A stretch of DNA of 64,000 bases from Stomorhina lunata (lineage: Eukaryota > Arthropoda > Insecta > Diptera > Rhiniidae): the NCBI GenBank assembly GCA_933228675.1, contig OW121744.1, forward strand, positions 115,095,600 through 115,159,599, given 5' to 3'. The notes beneath the pieces are model-generated. The model was not told the DNA's origin and did no database searches. It saw nothing but the letters and a program-made list of their open reading frames with translations. Below, one piece after another: positions 12,410 through 24,139 of this stretch (position 1 is its first letter; every line of letters begins with the position of its first letter). The position numbers were made by a program, and so were the translations under genes.

Positions 12410-12580
12410 CACCGACTTGCAACTTAATCTCAACCTTAGCAGGGCATTTCGTTTTTGGGTTGCATGTCAGAAGACTTAACCTTTAGCCGCAGTTGTTACA
12501 ACATCGAAGAGGAGAAGACAGCTACTCATCTCTTTCAAGTTTGAGGGCGCATGAAATATCGAGGCTGGCTTCAATAAGTC
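12410..12580 (+). pseudogene. possible LINE RNase H tail remnant
   Basis: One plus frame reads SRSCYNIEEEKTATHLFQ before a stop, resembling the CRSC..EEEET.EHLLC end found after the RNase H domain of many insect LINEs. Too short and diverged to assign a family. Confidence 0.3.
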
Positions 12581-12599
12581 ACTCAGCGGTGCTCTTCTT

Positions 12600-14580
12600 T
12601 TGGTTTTTCTTTTTCCAGTTTATCCCTTGTAGGTACCACAAACGGCCCGTTCTTAGGACTCAAGTGACGTTGACTTATCATCGGCTGCCCGCCTGCCTTT
12701 CCAAACATAACCTATACTTTGTTTCACGTATCTAAAATTTGTTTGTTCCTTTTGAGAAATATGATTTGTCTAAGCCTTAAAAATATGCCTTTTTGTGAGA
12801 CGATTTCGTCGTTGGAGTCAAATCTCCTTCAGGAATAAGAAATAGTCACTCAGCTTTAGTCTAGAGAATATGATGGATGAGGAGACAATTTGTCGCCCAG
12901 TTCCTGGATTTTTACTATTAAACAACGCCAAACATTCAAGCGAAATTGTCAAATGGTCGCTTTTGTGGTTGATTGTGAGCAAAGTCACAGCCATTTTGTA
13001 GAAAGCTTTCTCATACCCAAGTGAACATTCAAGCTTGTAACCACTAAGTCATATTGAGATGCCTATAGTCTCCACAATCTCCAAAACTTTTATTCTCCGA
13101 TTAGCTAAAACCATTTTGTGAAATTCGTTATTTGTTTCGAATGTAGAGACCTTATTTTTTAAATTCAGAAGGACATGGACATAATGACTTAGTCTGAGGT
13201 TTTGTGTACGTGTTAATTTTTAAGCTTTGCAACAAAGCAGAGTTTTTTAAGGCCGGAGTTGATGAGTTCGTAATACGTATATCCCAGCTTAATTCTGAGT
13301 CTATCTGTTAGAGTTTTGAATACTACAAACAAACTCTGCTTTTGTGATGGGATCTAATCTCTTGATTTCCATAATTAGGAATAGCTTCAACTTGACAGTT
13401 TTGCAAAGATCCTTTAAGCCTCATTTATTTTGTAAAGATCGAATGAAGTAGATCTCTTTAGTTTACATGTTATAGTTTGATAGGTCTCTTCAGTATTTGC
13501 AAATTTTGATAGTACTACTCTATCAGTTAAAAAGACTATGAAATAACTTGGCGTAGTCCCAATTTTTTCTAACCAATTAGTTTTCTTTAAGAGATGTGAG
13601 GTTAGAGAAGTGATCTACATCTTAAAAATGCTTATCTTCTGGTTGTGGATTGATTAAATTTTTTTTACGATCGCTGGATTTACATTTAGGTTGGTTATTT
13701 TTAAAAAACAAAAATACATTTTCACAATTACATTAGCATGAATGTATATAACATTATATATTCCGAGAGCCGTATCTTAACGGTTAAATTTGCAAGATAT
13801 AAATGTATGTATGTCTGTATATGATGTAAATGAATTTCTGTAATTCACTGTTAACAGTACTCTCTACTAATAAGCATACAATAAATATACAGCTAAGAAC
13901 AAAATAATAGCATAACATAAAGTAAATCATAATATTTTTAAAAAGTAAATAAAAAAGTGATTAAATGGGTAGATTTCAAATCTTTTTAAAAAAGTAGTTC
14001 TTCACTCCAAATGAATTACCATATTAGAAAAGTGCTATAACTTGCTCAACCACTGTTTAGGCAATTGATATCTCGTCCAACAATAATAAAGAACAAATTA
14101 TAATACAGTGCAGTGATAATATGTTAATTTATTACTTTTTTTATTTCATACCAAATAATCATCGTACAAATCCAGAGAATTTCATATTAAATTGTATAAT
14201 AAGTGAAGTGAAATAAAGCAGCGATAACAAAATAATACAATAAAATTCATACAATAAATTGAAAAAAAAGCAAAAAAATTAAAATATAACCTCAAAACAT
14301 ATTGTAACCGCAAAAATATGCAGAGTTGCTTCAATGTTTATTATATAAAATGAAAATGGAAAAAAGTTAAATATAAATATGTACATCTGTGAAAAAAGCT
14401 AAAGAAAAAAGTAATAATTCAATATAATTTTGCCTGTTATCGGGTTTAAATAAAAAAAAAATAAGAAGAAACAAAATACAAAACTTTGATATACTTACAT
14501 ACAATATATTGTAATCGTGTGTAGTAAGTACATGTCCATGAACAGTGGAGGTCAGAAGTAAGGGAAAACAATTAATGCCA
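12600..14580. other. gene-free stretch
   Basis: No gene. The 13750-14520 part is rich in A-tracts and short AATAAA-type words and resembles untranslated or intronic fly sequence, but nothing decides a transcript. Confidence 0.35.
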
Positions 14581-16050
14581 GTATAATAAACGTTTTATAA
14601 AGCGTTTATAAAGCATTATTATGCGTTATAATACATTAAAATCGCATTCTAAGACTTTAATGTATTATAATAAGTTATTATTAGTTTAAAAACGCACTAT
14701 AAACATTCAAATCGCATTATAATACAATATATTTCGATATAAAATGTATTACAATGCTTTATAATGCGTTTTAATACATTATACTCAGATTATAATGCGT
14801 TCTAATGCATTAAAATCGCATTATAATGAGTTATAATACATTATAATCGCATTATAATGCGTTGTAATACATTATAATCGCGTTAAATTGCGTTATAATA
14901 CAATATACTCACATTATAATGCGTTAAAATGCATTGCAATCGCATTTTAATGCGTTATAATAGATTATACTCACATTATAATGCGTTAAAATGCATTGAA
15001 ATCGCATTATAATGTGTTATAATGCATTGAAATTGCTTTATAGTGAGTTACAATACATTATAATAACATTATAATCGCGTTAAATTGCGTTCTAACACAC
15101 TATACTCACATTATAATGCGTTAAAATGCATTGAAATTTCATTATAATGAGTTATAATACGTTGTAATAGCATTATAATGCGTTATAATAGATTATACTC
15201 ACATTATAATGCGTAAAAATGCATTAATGAGTTATATAATGAGTTATAATACATTATAATCGCATTGTAATGCGTTATAATGCATTGAAATCGCGTTATA
15301 ATGAATTATAATACATTGTAATAGCATTATAATAGCATTAAATTGCATTATAATACACTATACTCACATTATAATGCGTTTAAATAGTATAATAATGAGT
15401 TACAATACATTATAATCGTATTATAATGCGTTATAATACATTATACCTTCGTTATACTACATTATATTTGCATTATAATACGTTATAATTCATTATAATG
15501 TATTATAATACATTTAAATTGCATTATACTGCTTTATAATGAGTTAAAATACATTATATTCGTATTAAAACACGTTTTAGTATATTATAATCGCTTTATA
15601 ATTCGCTATAATGCATTATAATGTATTTCAATGCTTTATAATGTGTTATAATACATTATACTCGCATTATAATGAATTATAATACATTATATCGCATTAA
15701 GCTGCGTTATAAGTATAATTCATTAAAAACGCTTTGTAATATTAATTAATTAATCGAATTATAAAGCGATAAAATACGCTATATCCGCGGTTATAATGCA
15801 TTATAATCGCGTTATAATATACTATAATTGCACTATAGTTTTTTATAATACATTATAATGCGTTATAATACATTATAATGCCATAATAATGCATTATGCG
15901 CATTATAATCGCCTTATAATTTATTATAAGTCATCGCAATCGCATTATAATGAGATATAGTACTTTATAATAATGCCTTGCGATTCATTATAATTCGATT
16001 ATGAGTTTTTACTCACGCATTATAATTTATTATAATCGCATTATAACGCT
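14581..16050. repeat. degenerate TTATAA/ATTATAATGCG minisatellite
   Basis: About 1.47 kb made almost wholly of variants of CATTATAATGCGTT and ATAATACATTATAATCGC. The units are near-palindromic, so either strand reads alike and local hairpins form at every register. Period is irregular (roughly 12-18 bases), no ORF is present, and homogeneity is low, so the array is old or not under strong homogenisation. Confidence 0.93.
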
Positions 16051-16097
16051 TAAGTGAAATCGTTAAAAGCTTCAATACTTTTGACCGATACTATATA

Positions 16098-16493
16098 GAT
16101 ACCCTGCAGTAAATGCCGTCAGAGAAACAATACTGTTTTGCTATTGACAATGTCTCCAGTACTACTTGCCTATTTTGCCCCATCCAGTGTTATCTACTAT
16201 TGACATTTAACATTTAGAGTTCCTACGAAATCTACCAGTAGACATTACCACTATTTACTTAGTATTGACTTTGTAGTTCTTTTGGTCCAAATGGAGACAT
16301 TGGGATCAAATCGGGGCCTATTGATATACATATATGTTGACACATTCGTTGACAATGTCACCAGATATATACTAGAATAGTTGTCTCTATATATTCACTA
16401 TTTCAGTACTGAACTAAAATTGGCGACATTTGAATTGATGTTACACAAAGTGTTGACATGGAGACACATGACCCCAGTTTTACTACAGGGTAG
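16098..16493. mobile_element. candidate MITE with ACCCTGCAGTAAA ends
   Basis: ACCCTGCAGTAAATG at 16101 faces its inverted form TTTTACTACAGGGT ending at 16491. The interior of about 370 bp has no coding potential. The target duplication is unclear (TAGATA against TAGTAA). Confidence 0.5.
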
Positions 16494-16688
16494 TAATGAA
16501 TATGCCTAAATGTTCATGTATCCAAGTACTGACTGACTGATATTCGTCGTGGTATTACAAAGTTGTTATAACAGTTGTTTTTGTTGCTGTTGTTTTGATT
16601 TTCCATAGTTTAGTTACTATACTCGTGAATTATTATTATCATAAATCGGTAAACGAGTTGAAAAGCAAAGTCAACAAACCGAAAACCC

Positions 16689-16717
16689 ACCAGCCAACCA
16701 ACCAACCAACCAACCAA
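16689..16717 (+). repeat. (CCAA)n microsatellite
   Basis: About six CCAA/CAAC tetranucleotide units in a row; simple sequence only. Confidence 0.85.
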
Positions 16718-16719
16718 AC

Positions 16720-17595
16720 AAACTGACAGACCATCTGAATCTGAAGTATAAGCAATACAATCATACATATACTTAAACATCCAAGTATAATTTCTATATA
16801 CATATGTAATCCGTTACTGCGCACCTTATTGTTATTATTATTTTTTTTATGCCTTTAAGCCCTTTTTTCAAATTAAATAAAATATTTCAAAAATAAAAGT
16901 TAAGACTTTTTTTTAAAAGAAAAAACGCAGTTTTAGCAAAACGCTTTAAATTTTATTATATGTGAGTGTGTGTGTGTGTATATTAACCTTTTAAACATTT
17001 GGCAACAATGCTGTTTAAATTTCCTCGAAATAACGGTATATACACGGAATGCATGTTTAATGTCACGACGAACTTAATGAGGGTCTTAAATTGAATACCC
17101 CAACAGAGAAGAGATCACGATTTTATTTTGGTTAAACTCAACAAAAAAAACACATACAAAGTAAATATCCTGGAATTGTGTCAATAAATAAAGTTTGGAT
17201 AACAATTTCAAAAAGAAAAAGGTAAGATATTTATTCATTTCTTTTGTAACACATACATATTTATTTATGTCTGTATATGTATTTGTTTCTTGAAAGATTT
17301 TTAAATTATAGATGTCTTAGGTCATGCAGGAATTAATTGGAAATTGAATAAAACAAGTATAAGAAGTTATTTTCCTAAAAGTGTTCTTATCCAAATTTAT
17401 ATATTTATCAGTTTCTTTTGTATATAAACCACTTCCTTCGTGGAAGCATTTCAAAAGCATCTAAGGGATAGATATATGCTTCGAGCCTAGATACAATATC
17501 ACTTTACCTCACTTTACCTCTTTTGATTCTGAGAGGTCCTGACGGCATTCTTCTATAAAAACCCTATACCCTTTTAGATCGCTACATTTACAAGC
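16720..17595. other. gene-free stretch
   Basis: Contains a short TG run (about 16963-16978) and A-rich DNA; no gene or repeat family recognised. Confidence 0.4.
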
Positions 17596-17748
17596 ATATG
17601 TGACCCGGTCTATGAAAAGGTGGCTTATAACTCAAAAACAAAATTTCGAAAAAATTAGCTAATTTTTGGAAATTTTTAGCTAATTTTTCTAAATTTTGTT
17701 TTTGAGTCACAAGCCATCTTTTCCCTTTTCATAGACCGGGTCACATAT
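17596..17748. mobile_element. palindromic MITE, GTGACCCGGTCTATGAAAA family
   Basis: A 153-bp element with very long inverted termini. ATATGTGACCCGGTCTATGA at the left is repeated inverted at the right end, and the similarity runs on through CTCAAAAACAAAATTT to a short centre, so nearly the whole element folds into one hairpin. No ORF. A related head-to-head structure is at 26344-26400. Confidence 0.9.
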
Positions 17749-17759
17749 ATCAAAATTAA

Positions 17760-18302
17760 CAAACTCTAATAAAAGATATGTAGGTTTAGTTGATCGTAGT
17801 TCGTGAATGGAGGGTTGTTATCGGGGTAACTTGATATTCCCGTTATTGATTTTAAGATTATACTTTGATTATTTCATTAAATAAAATTTAGTTTCGAAAG
17901 TTTTTTAACATTCAATAATTTTGTCGTGGCCGAAATCTCGAGATTTGAGAAGAAGTCGCAGATTTTCTTCTAACCGATCTTGTTTCTTTTTTAAATTTAG
18001 CAGAAGTTACATTGAGAGTGATGGGGATGATGTTAGATACCAAGTAACGGTTCTGATTGGTCTTAATTTGGTAAGCCCAGTCTTATCTTGGTTATCCTTC
18101 ATCTAAACTGTAGACACTGATCTCCTTGTAGTATCACCCGGGGAACTATGTTAACACCCGTTTATGTAATAAGCTAACATGTGTCGCTAGTTCTCTAATA
18201 AGAACTATAAATATATGGGTTAGGACGTCGGGCTAGTAACCCACTCCTGGAAGAAACAATTTCAATGAAAAAGCTACAATTATAATAAAAACAGCCCCCT
18301 TA
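17760..18302. other. gene-free stretch
   Basis: No recognised gene, array or mobile-element ends. Confidence 0.4.
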
Positions 18303-18447
18303 TGTTAGAAGAGAACGTGCGAAACTTCGATGGAAAGACCAATTGGAAATTGGAAAATATGCGCACAAGATCGAAGCTTATGGAATTCTAAAATATGAAC
18401 GGCTTTTGGCATTAACAGGTTGTAAATATAGGCCATTTAAGAAAGTA
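18303..18447 (+). pseudogene. second copy of the TAAG-tailed LINE, 3' end only
   Basis: Reads RRERAKLRWKDQLE, then, one frameshift later, WKICAQDRSLWNSK. The sequence then ends in AGGTTGTAAATATAGGCCAT and a short AAGTAAGTAAG tail. It matches the 3' end of the copy at 7371-7895 on the opposite strand. Only the last 145 bases survive, as in a 5'-truncated insertion. Confidence 0.75.
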
Positions 18448-18449
18448 AG

Positions 18450-21440
18450 TAAGGAGTAGGATCACATTTATACATCGACGGCGTGTTATTGCTGTATTCT
18501 TATCGCCGATGGAGGATGCTGTGGTTATTAATAAATAATTGATGTTGCCGTGATCAAAGTGATGTACTTTGTGCGGTAAATGATACAGACTATCATTTCA
18601 CAAAATAAAAACCGGGTAAATCTATGGATTGGTTCTTCGACTTTTGATGTTTAACTTCTCGACTGTAATCTAGCATCGAGCCTTATTCACGTAAGAGCTC
18701 AACAAAATATGGAAAAACTTGATAAAGCCGACGACATTTGCCTACTAGTGCTCAGATATGACGACTTTTGTATCCTCAGACTTATTAGTGCTATCAAAAC
18801 TATCCGAATATCTCTAAAAAAGTTCAGGCAATATTTTATACATAAATCCAAAGAGTTTTCTAAATGTTTTACTTATAAGGAATCACACCATTGTATTATA
18901 ATATCCAATATTTTAATAAAGCTATGACACAAAATTTAGATCCATGACCTTATAACACCCTATCACATTTTTGTAAATGATATAAATAGAAGACTGGAGC
19001 TTAAACTATGTAAAACTTATCTAACAAATGCATTCGCCGTTCGGAGCCGGAGATAAAACATGGGTCCCTTTCAATGAGTGTAAAAATAGAATCGGATGCA
19101 GTTCATTGTCTGAGGGAAGTACCCCTAGTTCCAATTTTAATGTCGTGGGAATTATGTATGTAAATACCAAGAAAGTGAATCACATTTTGCTCTGGTAGCC
19201 TTCGATTAAAAAACGTTTTACTTCGAATTGTGATAGTGTTTTCAGTTTCCATTTTCCTAAATGATATATGCAATTGAACACCTGGTGAAATAAGCCTTTC
19301 AGAGTACCTACTAATGTTAAAGGCGCTGGTGGTCTACATGATGGAGCTTAATCTCCGGAGAAGCGTCTTCGATATTTCGAAGCTGAGCATCATTACATCG
19401 GAAGGAATCTCTCGAACAGAAACCATCTTCTAAAAGTATCTTTCATTTACAAGTTGAGATGATATTAGAACCCTCATCATCCGCAAGTTCAACTGTCAAA
19501 TACAACTTTTAAGGAATATTGACAGTAAATCTCCAATGCAAATGTCTTGTGGTGGATTCATGGATCTAACACTCTTTTCTAATTTCCATAGAGCTGTGAT
19601 ACTTTCAGGCTTAATGTGTATTCTTTTACTGTTTAGGGGAGAGTTTTAAGGAGCACTCTGCGATAACAAGTTTAACTAACTTAAAGAAAACATCTCAAGA
19701 AACCAAATTACAAAGTACTCCTTAATTTCCAAAAGTTTACCGAACTTATTAACCCAACTACTTGAGCGATTTACATTATTTTGATCCTATATTTTGTAAT
19801 TTCAAAAATCTGAACAGTAATCTAAGAATTCCGAAAATTTAAAAACAATTTTGACATTTTTCCCTAGTCACATATGGTAAGATTAAATCATCTTCTCTTA
19901 ACATGACAAGATATTAACTTTTTACATAACATGGCGCAATAAACCTTAAGACATGCAAGGACAAATTTGACAGTGAATTCAAACAACTGACACTTATCAC
20001 TCGCCTGAAAGAGTCAAGGAAACACACAGACAGAAAAAATGAATTGAAAAAAAGAATGAACAGACCAATTTCTAAATACATAAATAAAAAAGTAATGAAC
20101 GAGTTACTGAAACTAGTAAATGATATTTATAACTCTCCCTTTTTACCGGTCATGCACAAAAATAAACACTAACACACAGACAGTCGAATGTTGAATGGTT
20201 CAATATATATAATAGGAGTTTTAAATACATATATAGGAGTCCGTACATATACAAAAATAAAATAAAAGGACATAACATGACGTGCCAAGTAATGTCAGCC
20301 AACAACAGTTATCCTTTTATAGACAAAATTGTCTATGTGTATGTATTTAGACATACACATATAAATATAGCTAGAGTTGCTTATTTGAGATTCCAAAATT
20401 GTACTATGAACTTAAAGGACATAGTACTTTCCAGGAGGCTTTCAAAATTTTGGTTATTTTCTAGGATACACAATATTGTCTTAAAACTTTGTAAAGATAC
20501 ATTAAAGAAAATCTAGACTATGATCTTAAAGGGAAATGTTTGGCTCTAATATCTACACATTTTGTTCTTCCCTATTACAAGGATACCCAAAATAAATCCC
20601 TTATATTTCATTTCTATAAATGTTTACAAAATATTGAGTACCTTTCAAAAAATCAGCTGAAAGAAACCACCAGAAGGATAAAAGTTCAACCACTGACAAA
20701 TTGCTAGAGGTTGAGTGTGTGGGGGGTTATAAGCAGACGCAACAAGGACTTTTTTTTGAACAAAAGAGAATTTTCATCGCGAAATGAGAGTTTAGCGATT
20801 TAAGAGTAAAGTCCACACAAACCCACACACTATCCCTATACTAAATGGCTAGACTAACAATAATAAACAGAGAAAAATAACGGCAGACATTAGCTAGCAA
20901 AACCTACCTCAAACCCTAACAAATTGTACCCTCACATCCCTGTTGAGTTCATGAAAGAAAGAGATAAATATATGATTTAAGGAAAAGTTTGTGAATTTAT
21001 ATAATAAGTTCTCTAGAGGTGTCAAGTTTGTTTTCTTTTTTTATTGTATATAGATGTTGTTTTGAAAAGTTGAACTTTTAAAAATATTTAAAAATTTTTC
21101 AACATCCACAGGTTGGTTTTTGTATCTATACTTATCTACAGGGTGCTACAAATTTTGTTTGATTTTGAAATCATATGCTATTTTGACAACACAAGTTTAT
21201 AAACTACGGTCAATATATGGATCAAAGCAGGTGCTATATTCAAATCCGGGTTTTATTTTTCAAAATTGATTCTTGTTTGTGGGTCCGCGCATATTGGCAG
21301 CACTTTGTTATTATAATGACAGCAGCTGTTGGCGTCGCTGGAAACATTAGGTCCATTCGTTTAATCTATATTTTGCATAAAATATTACTGAAAGTAGTTC
21401 GTTTACCCAAAACTCTATATAAAAAATGTAATACCCTAAA
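18450..21440. other. gene-free stretch
   Basis: AT-rich DNA with short chance ORFs lacking family resemblance. No supported gene or array. Confidence 0.4.
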
Positions 21441-21447
21441 TCCAGTC

Positions 21448-21625
21448 AGTTTACTTTCACACCAGTCAGGTTTGACTCATCAAGTCTTAACTTTGTATGA
21501 GAAAAAGCTGACGAAAATTAAGGAAAAATAAAATGAAAACTGATGAAGAAAATGTTCGTGTGTAAACGTGAATGGAGGTTCGAAAGAAATTTGAAGAAAA
21601 ACTGATGTGTGTGAAACAGCACTAA
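21448..21625 (+). repeat. dispersed repeat family, copy 2
   Basis: Same orientation and word order as 8578-8935: CACACCAGTCAGGTTT, then AAAATGAAAACTGATGAAG, then GTTCGTGTGTAAACGTGAAT. Non-coding; the ends were not resolved. Confidence 0.65.
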
Positions 21626-21689
21626 ACGGACGCACATATTATTTAAATAGACAGAAACTTTACAAAATGTTCAACGCCCAATGAAGCAG

Positions 21690-22380
21690 CAGCTTGGATA
21701 TCATTTCAAGATGTCCATAACTTCTACGGTAACGGATTTTTAACAGATAATCGACAGTTAGACTTTAATGCGTTAAACAGATCCCAAACTGTACAAGCGA
21801 CCCAGTTCGACTGATTTTCTTATCTAATTTAAAAAAACAGAGGACAGATTTGGATTCAGCTTGAATGTCTTTCAAAATACATTTTCTCAGAGTTATTCCT
21901 TAAAAAACTTTGTTAATACAAGCGACGAGCAAGAAGAGCGACTACACAAAGATTTGGTATAAAATTGGTGATAAAAAGATTTTGGGACGAGGGCACGCTG
22001 AGAGACTACTGTTGGACTTAAACGCAAGAAACCGATCCCAAACAATTCAAGCGGCTCAGTTAGATTGCTCTTCATTTCTAATTTTAGAAATGGAACCCAG
22101 ATTCGGATTAAGCTTGAATGTCTTTCAAAATACATTTTCTGCATTCCCATCTCAAAGATATTCCTGAAAACTTTATTAATACAAGCGACAAGCAAGGAGA
22201 GCGACTACACCAAGATTTGGTAAAAAACGATAAAAAGATTTTGGGACGAGGGCACGTTGAGCAACTACTGTTCGACTTTAATGCGTAAAACCGATCCCAG
22301 ACAGCACAAGCGAATGAGTTCGATTGCTCTTTATATCTCATTTAAACAACGGAGGGCAGATTCGGATTCAGCGCCCCAAT
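21690..22380 (+). repeat. about 255-bp tandem repeat, three imperfect copies
   Basis: The word ATCCCA within CGATCCCA-type context recurs at about 21781, 22035 and 22294. GCTTGAATGTCTTTCAAAAT recurs at 21859 and 22112. GATTTTGGGACGAGGGCACG recurs at about 21978 and 22239. The repeat length is therefore about 253-259 bases. Overlapping short ORFs appear on both strands only because copies are similar; none is supported as a gene. Confidence 0.85.
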
Positions 22381-22542
22381 CAGCTTTTGGTGGCTTAAAT
22401 CCAAAACCGTGTACTTGTGCAATTATTGCTTCAATACAGAAGTAAATGTCACCTTTTTACATACATATCTATGGATACGAATTTCTCGAACAATTAATAG
22501 ATGCCTTTACCAACTGCTTCATTAGTTGCTCCTTAAGAGTGA

Positions 22543-22925
22543 CCTATACTTTGACAATGACTTGTACCATTCCAGTAACTTGCACTTTTGCTATGACTTG
22601 CACTTTTAGAATGATTAGAATTTTGAATATGACTTGCAATTTTTCTATTATTTGCACTTTTACTATGACTTGCACTTTTTCTTTTATTTGCAATTTTACT
22701 ATGACTTGCACTTTTTCTATGATTTGCATTTTGAATATGACTTGCACTTTTTGTTTTATTTGCACTTTTACTATGACTTGCACTTTTTCTATTATTTGCA
22801 CTTTTACCATGAATTGCACTTTTACTATGATTTGCATTTTGAATATGACTTGCACTTTTTCTATTACTTGCACTTTTACTATGACTTGCATTTCGAATTC
22901 GACTTGCACTTTGATAATTACTTCC
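22543..22925 (+). repeat. 18-bp minisatellite, open on both strands
   Basis: About 21 copies of a unit close to CTATGACTTGCACTTTTA. Because 18 is divisible by three and units lack stops in several frames, it reads as a Thr-Met-Thr-Cys-Thr-Phe hexapeptide repeat (ORF 22446-22964) on the plus strand and a Val-Ile-Val-Lys-Val-Gln hexapeptide repeat (22927-22544) on the minus strand. There is no promoter, signal or conserved flank to argue for translation. Confidence 0.92.
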
Positions 22926-23009
22926 ACTTTTTTCTTTGGCTTGAACTTTGTACTTTTGCTATGACATGAACTTTGACCACGACTGACACTTTCACTATGA
23001 CTTGTGCTT

Positions 23010-23260
23010 TGGATATCAAAACACAGGGGAAGGTGCTTATTGCTGACAATAGGGTATCCAACTCTATTGACTCATTGGAGCATCGCCGCAATGTCGGTTG
23101 TATAACACTATCGGTGCTACTTTTTAATGTGTTGATTGGCCAGTGGACCAAACAATACGCTATAGAGAAAATTCGTTCTTTAGCCGTACAGTACGTGTAT
23201 GAAACTCACTTCCTTCAGAAGTTTTTCCTTTCTGTCATCCTTGACTCCCAGTGGAGTTTA
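23010..23260 (+). pseudogene. second Jockey-like LINE fragment
   Basis: Reads GKVLIADNRVSNSIDSLEH, then RRNVGCITL, then a damaged continuation where VLIGQWTKQYAIEKIRS and VYETHFLQK are recognisable by position against the copy at 11358-12120. Broken by internal deletion and substitutions. It sits directly beside the 18-bp array. Confidence 0.72.
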
Positions 23261-23344
23261 GGGCCTTAACCATCCTTTTATATCGAACTCTATTGCGAGA
23301 TGTACAATAAATAGTCATTCCATGAATATTCTGCTGCTTGCAAC

Positions 23345-24135
23345 TCCGACCTTCTCCACGTTCTAGCAGGTGCATCCAACACTACTGCTGCTACCCTGCA
23401 GATTCCAACGAAACACTTGTCGAGCAATGTTGGCATTTGGCCTTCGAAGTGTGTGGCCTATCCACCGCCATTTCCGTTCACATACCTCTATAAAAGCATG
23501 GATTTGGTTTGTAGCGTTTAGTAGATCTTCATTTCTTATGCGATTTGGCCACCATATATTAAGGATTTGCCACAAGCATTTGTTAGCATTTGTGCGTTTC
23601 CAAGTTTCGCAGCCGTAATACAAGATGTACTTGACATTCAAATTATATATTCGTAACTTAGTTGTTGTTGATATTTGCCAAGATCTCCAAATAGCTCGGA
23701 GAATGCCAAATGCAGATTTTGCCTTGTTACTATGCGATTCAATATCCTCGTCGGCGCCACTTTTTGTATATACCAAACTACCTAGATAATTAAAGGTACC
23801 TACACATCCAATAGTCTCGTTATCCACATTGATGTGTGTCGACGTGTTTGCGCCATAGCCTCCAGGCATAATTTGTCTCGGAAATATTGATTTCCAACCC
23901 AGCTGCCCGAGATTCAACAGTAATAGCGCTAGTGTTTTCTTGAAGGTGACCTGAGCTTTGGCTTAGAAGACATACGTCATCAGCGTATTCCAAGTCCTCG
24001 AGTTGTTTAAAGGGTGTCCATTGTATACCACGTCTACCATTTATTGCCGTGCGTATTATATTGTCGATGACAAGAATAAAAAGTATAGATGGCAAGATAC
24101 ATTCCTGTCTTACTCCAGTAGAAGTTGTAATATAG
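23345..24135 (-). pseudogene. RTE-like LINE reverse transcriptase fragment
   Basis: Minus strand, two overlapping frames. The first has STGVRQECILPSILF and LEDLEYADDVCLLSQSSGH, the RT catalytic YADD box with the second Asp intact. It continues with AAGLEINISET. After a frameshift near 23870 the second gives FNYLGSLVYTKSGADEDIES, YILYYGCETWK, IRNEDLLNATNQ and RKWRWIGHTLRR. The palm-thumb-tail order is right but the 5' half is missing and the frame is broken. It differs from the TAAG-tailed family at 7.4 kb. Confidence 0.85.
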
Positions 24136-24139
24136 GAAA

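Noticed and set aside
22446..22964. 172-residue TMTCTF-repeat ORF, and the 127-residue minus-strand ORF
   Set aside because: Both follow from an 18-bp tandem repeat without stops. No start context, conserved flank or domain; kept only as a repeat.
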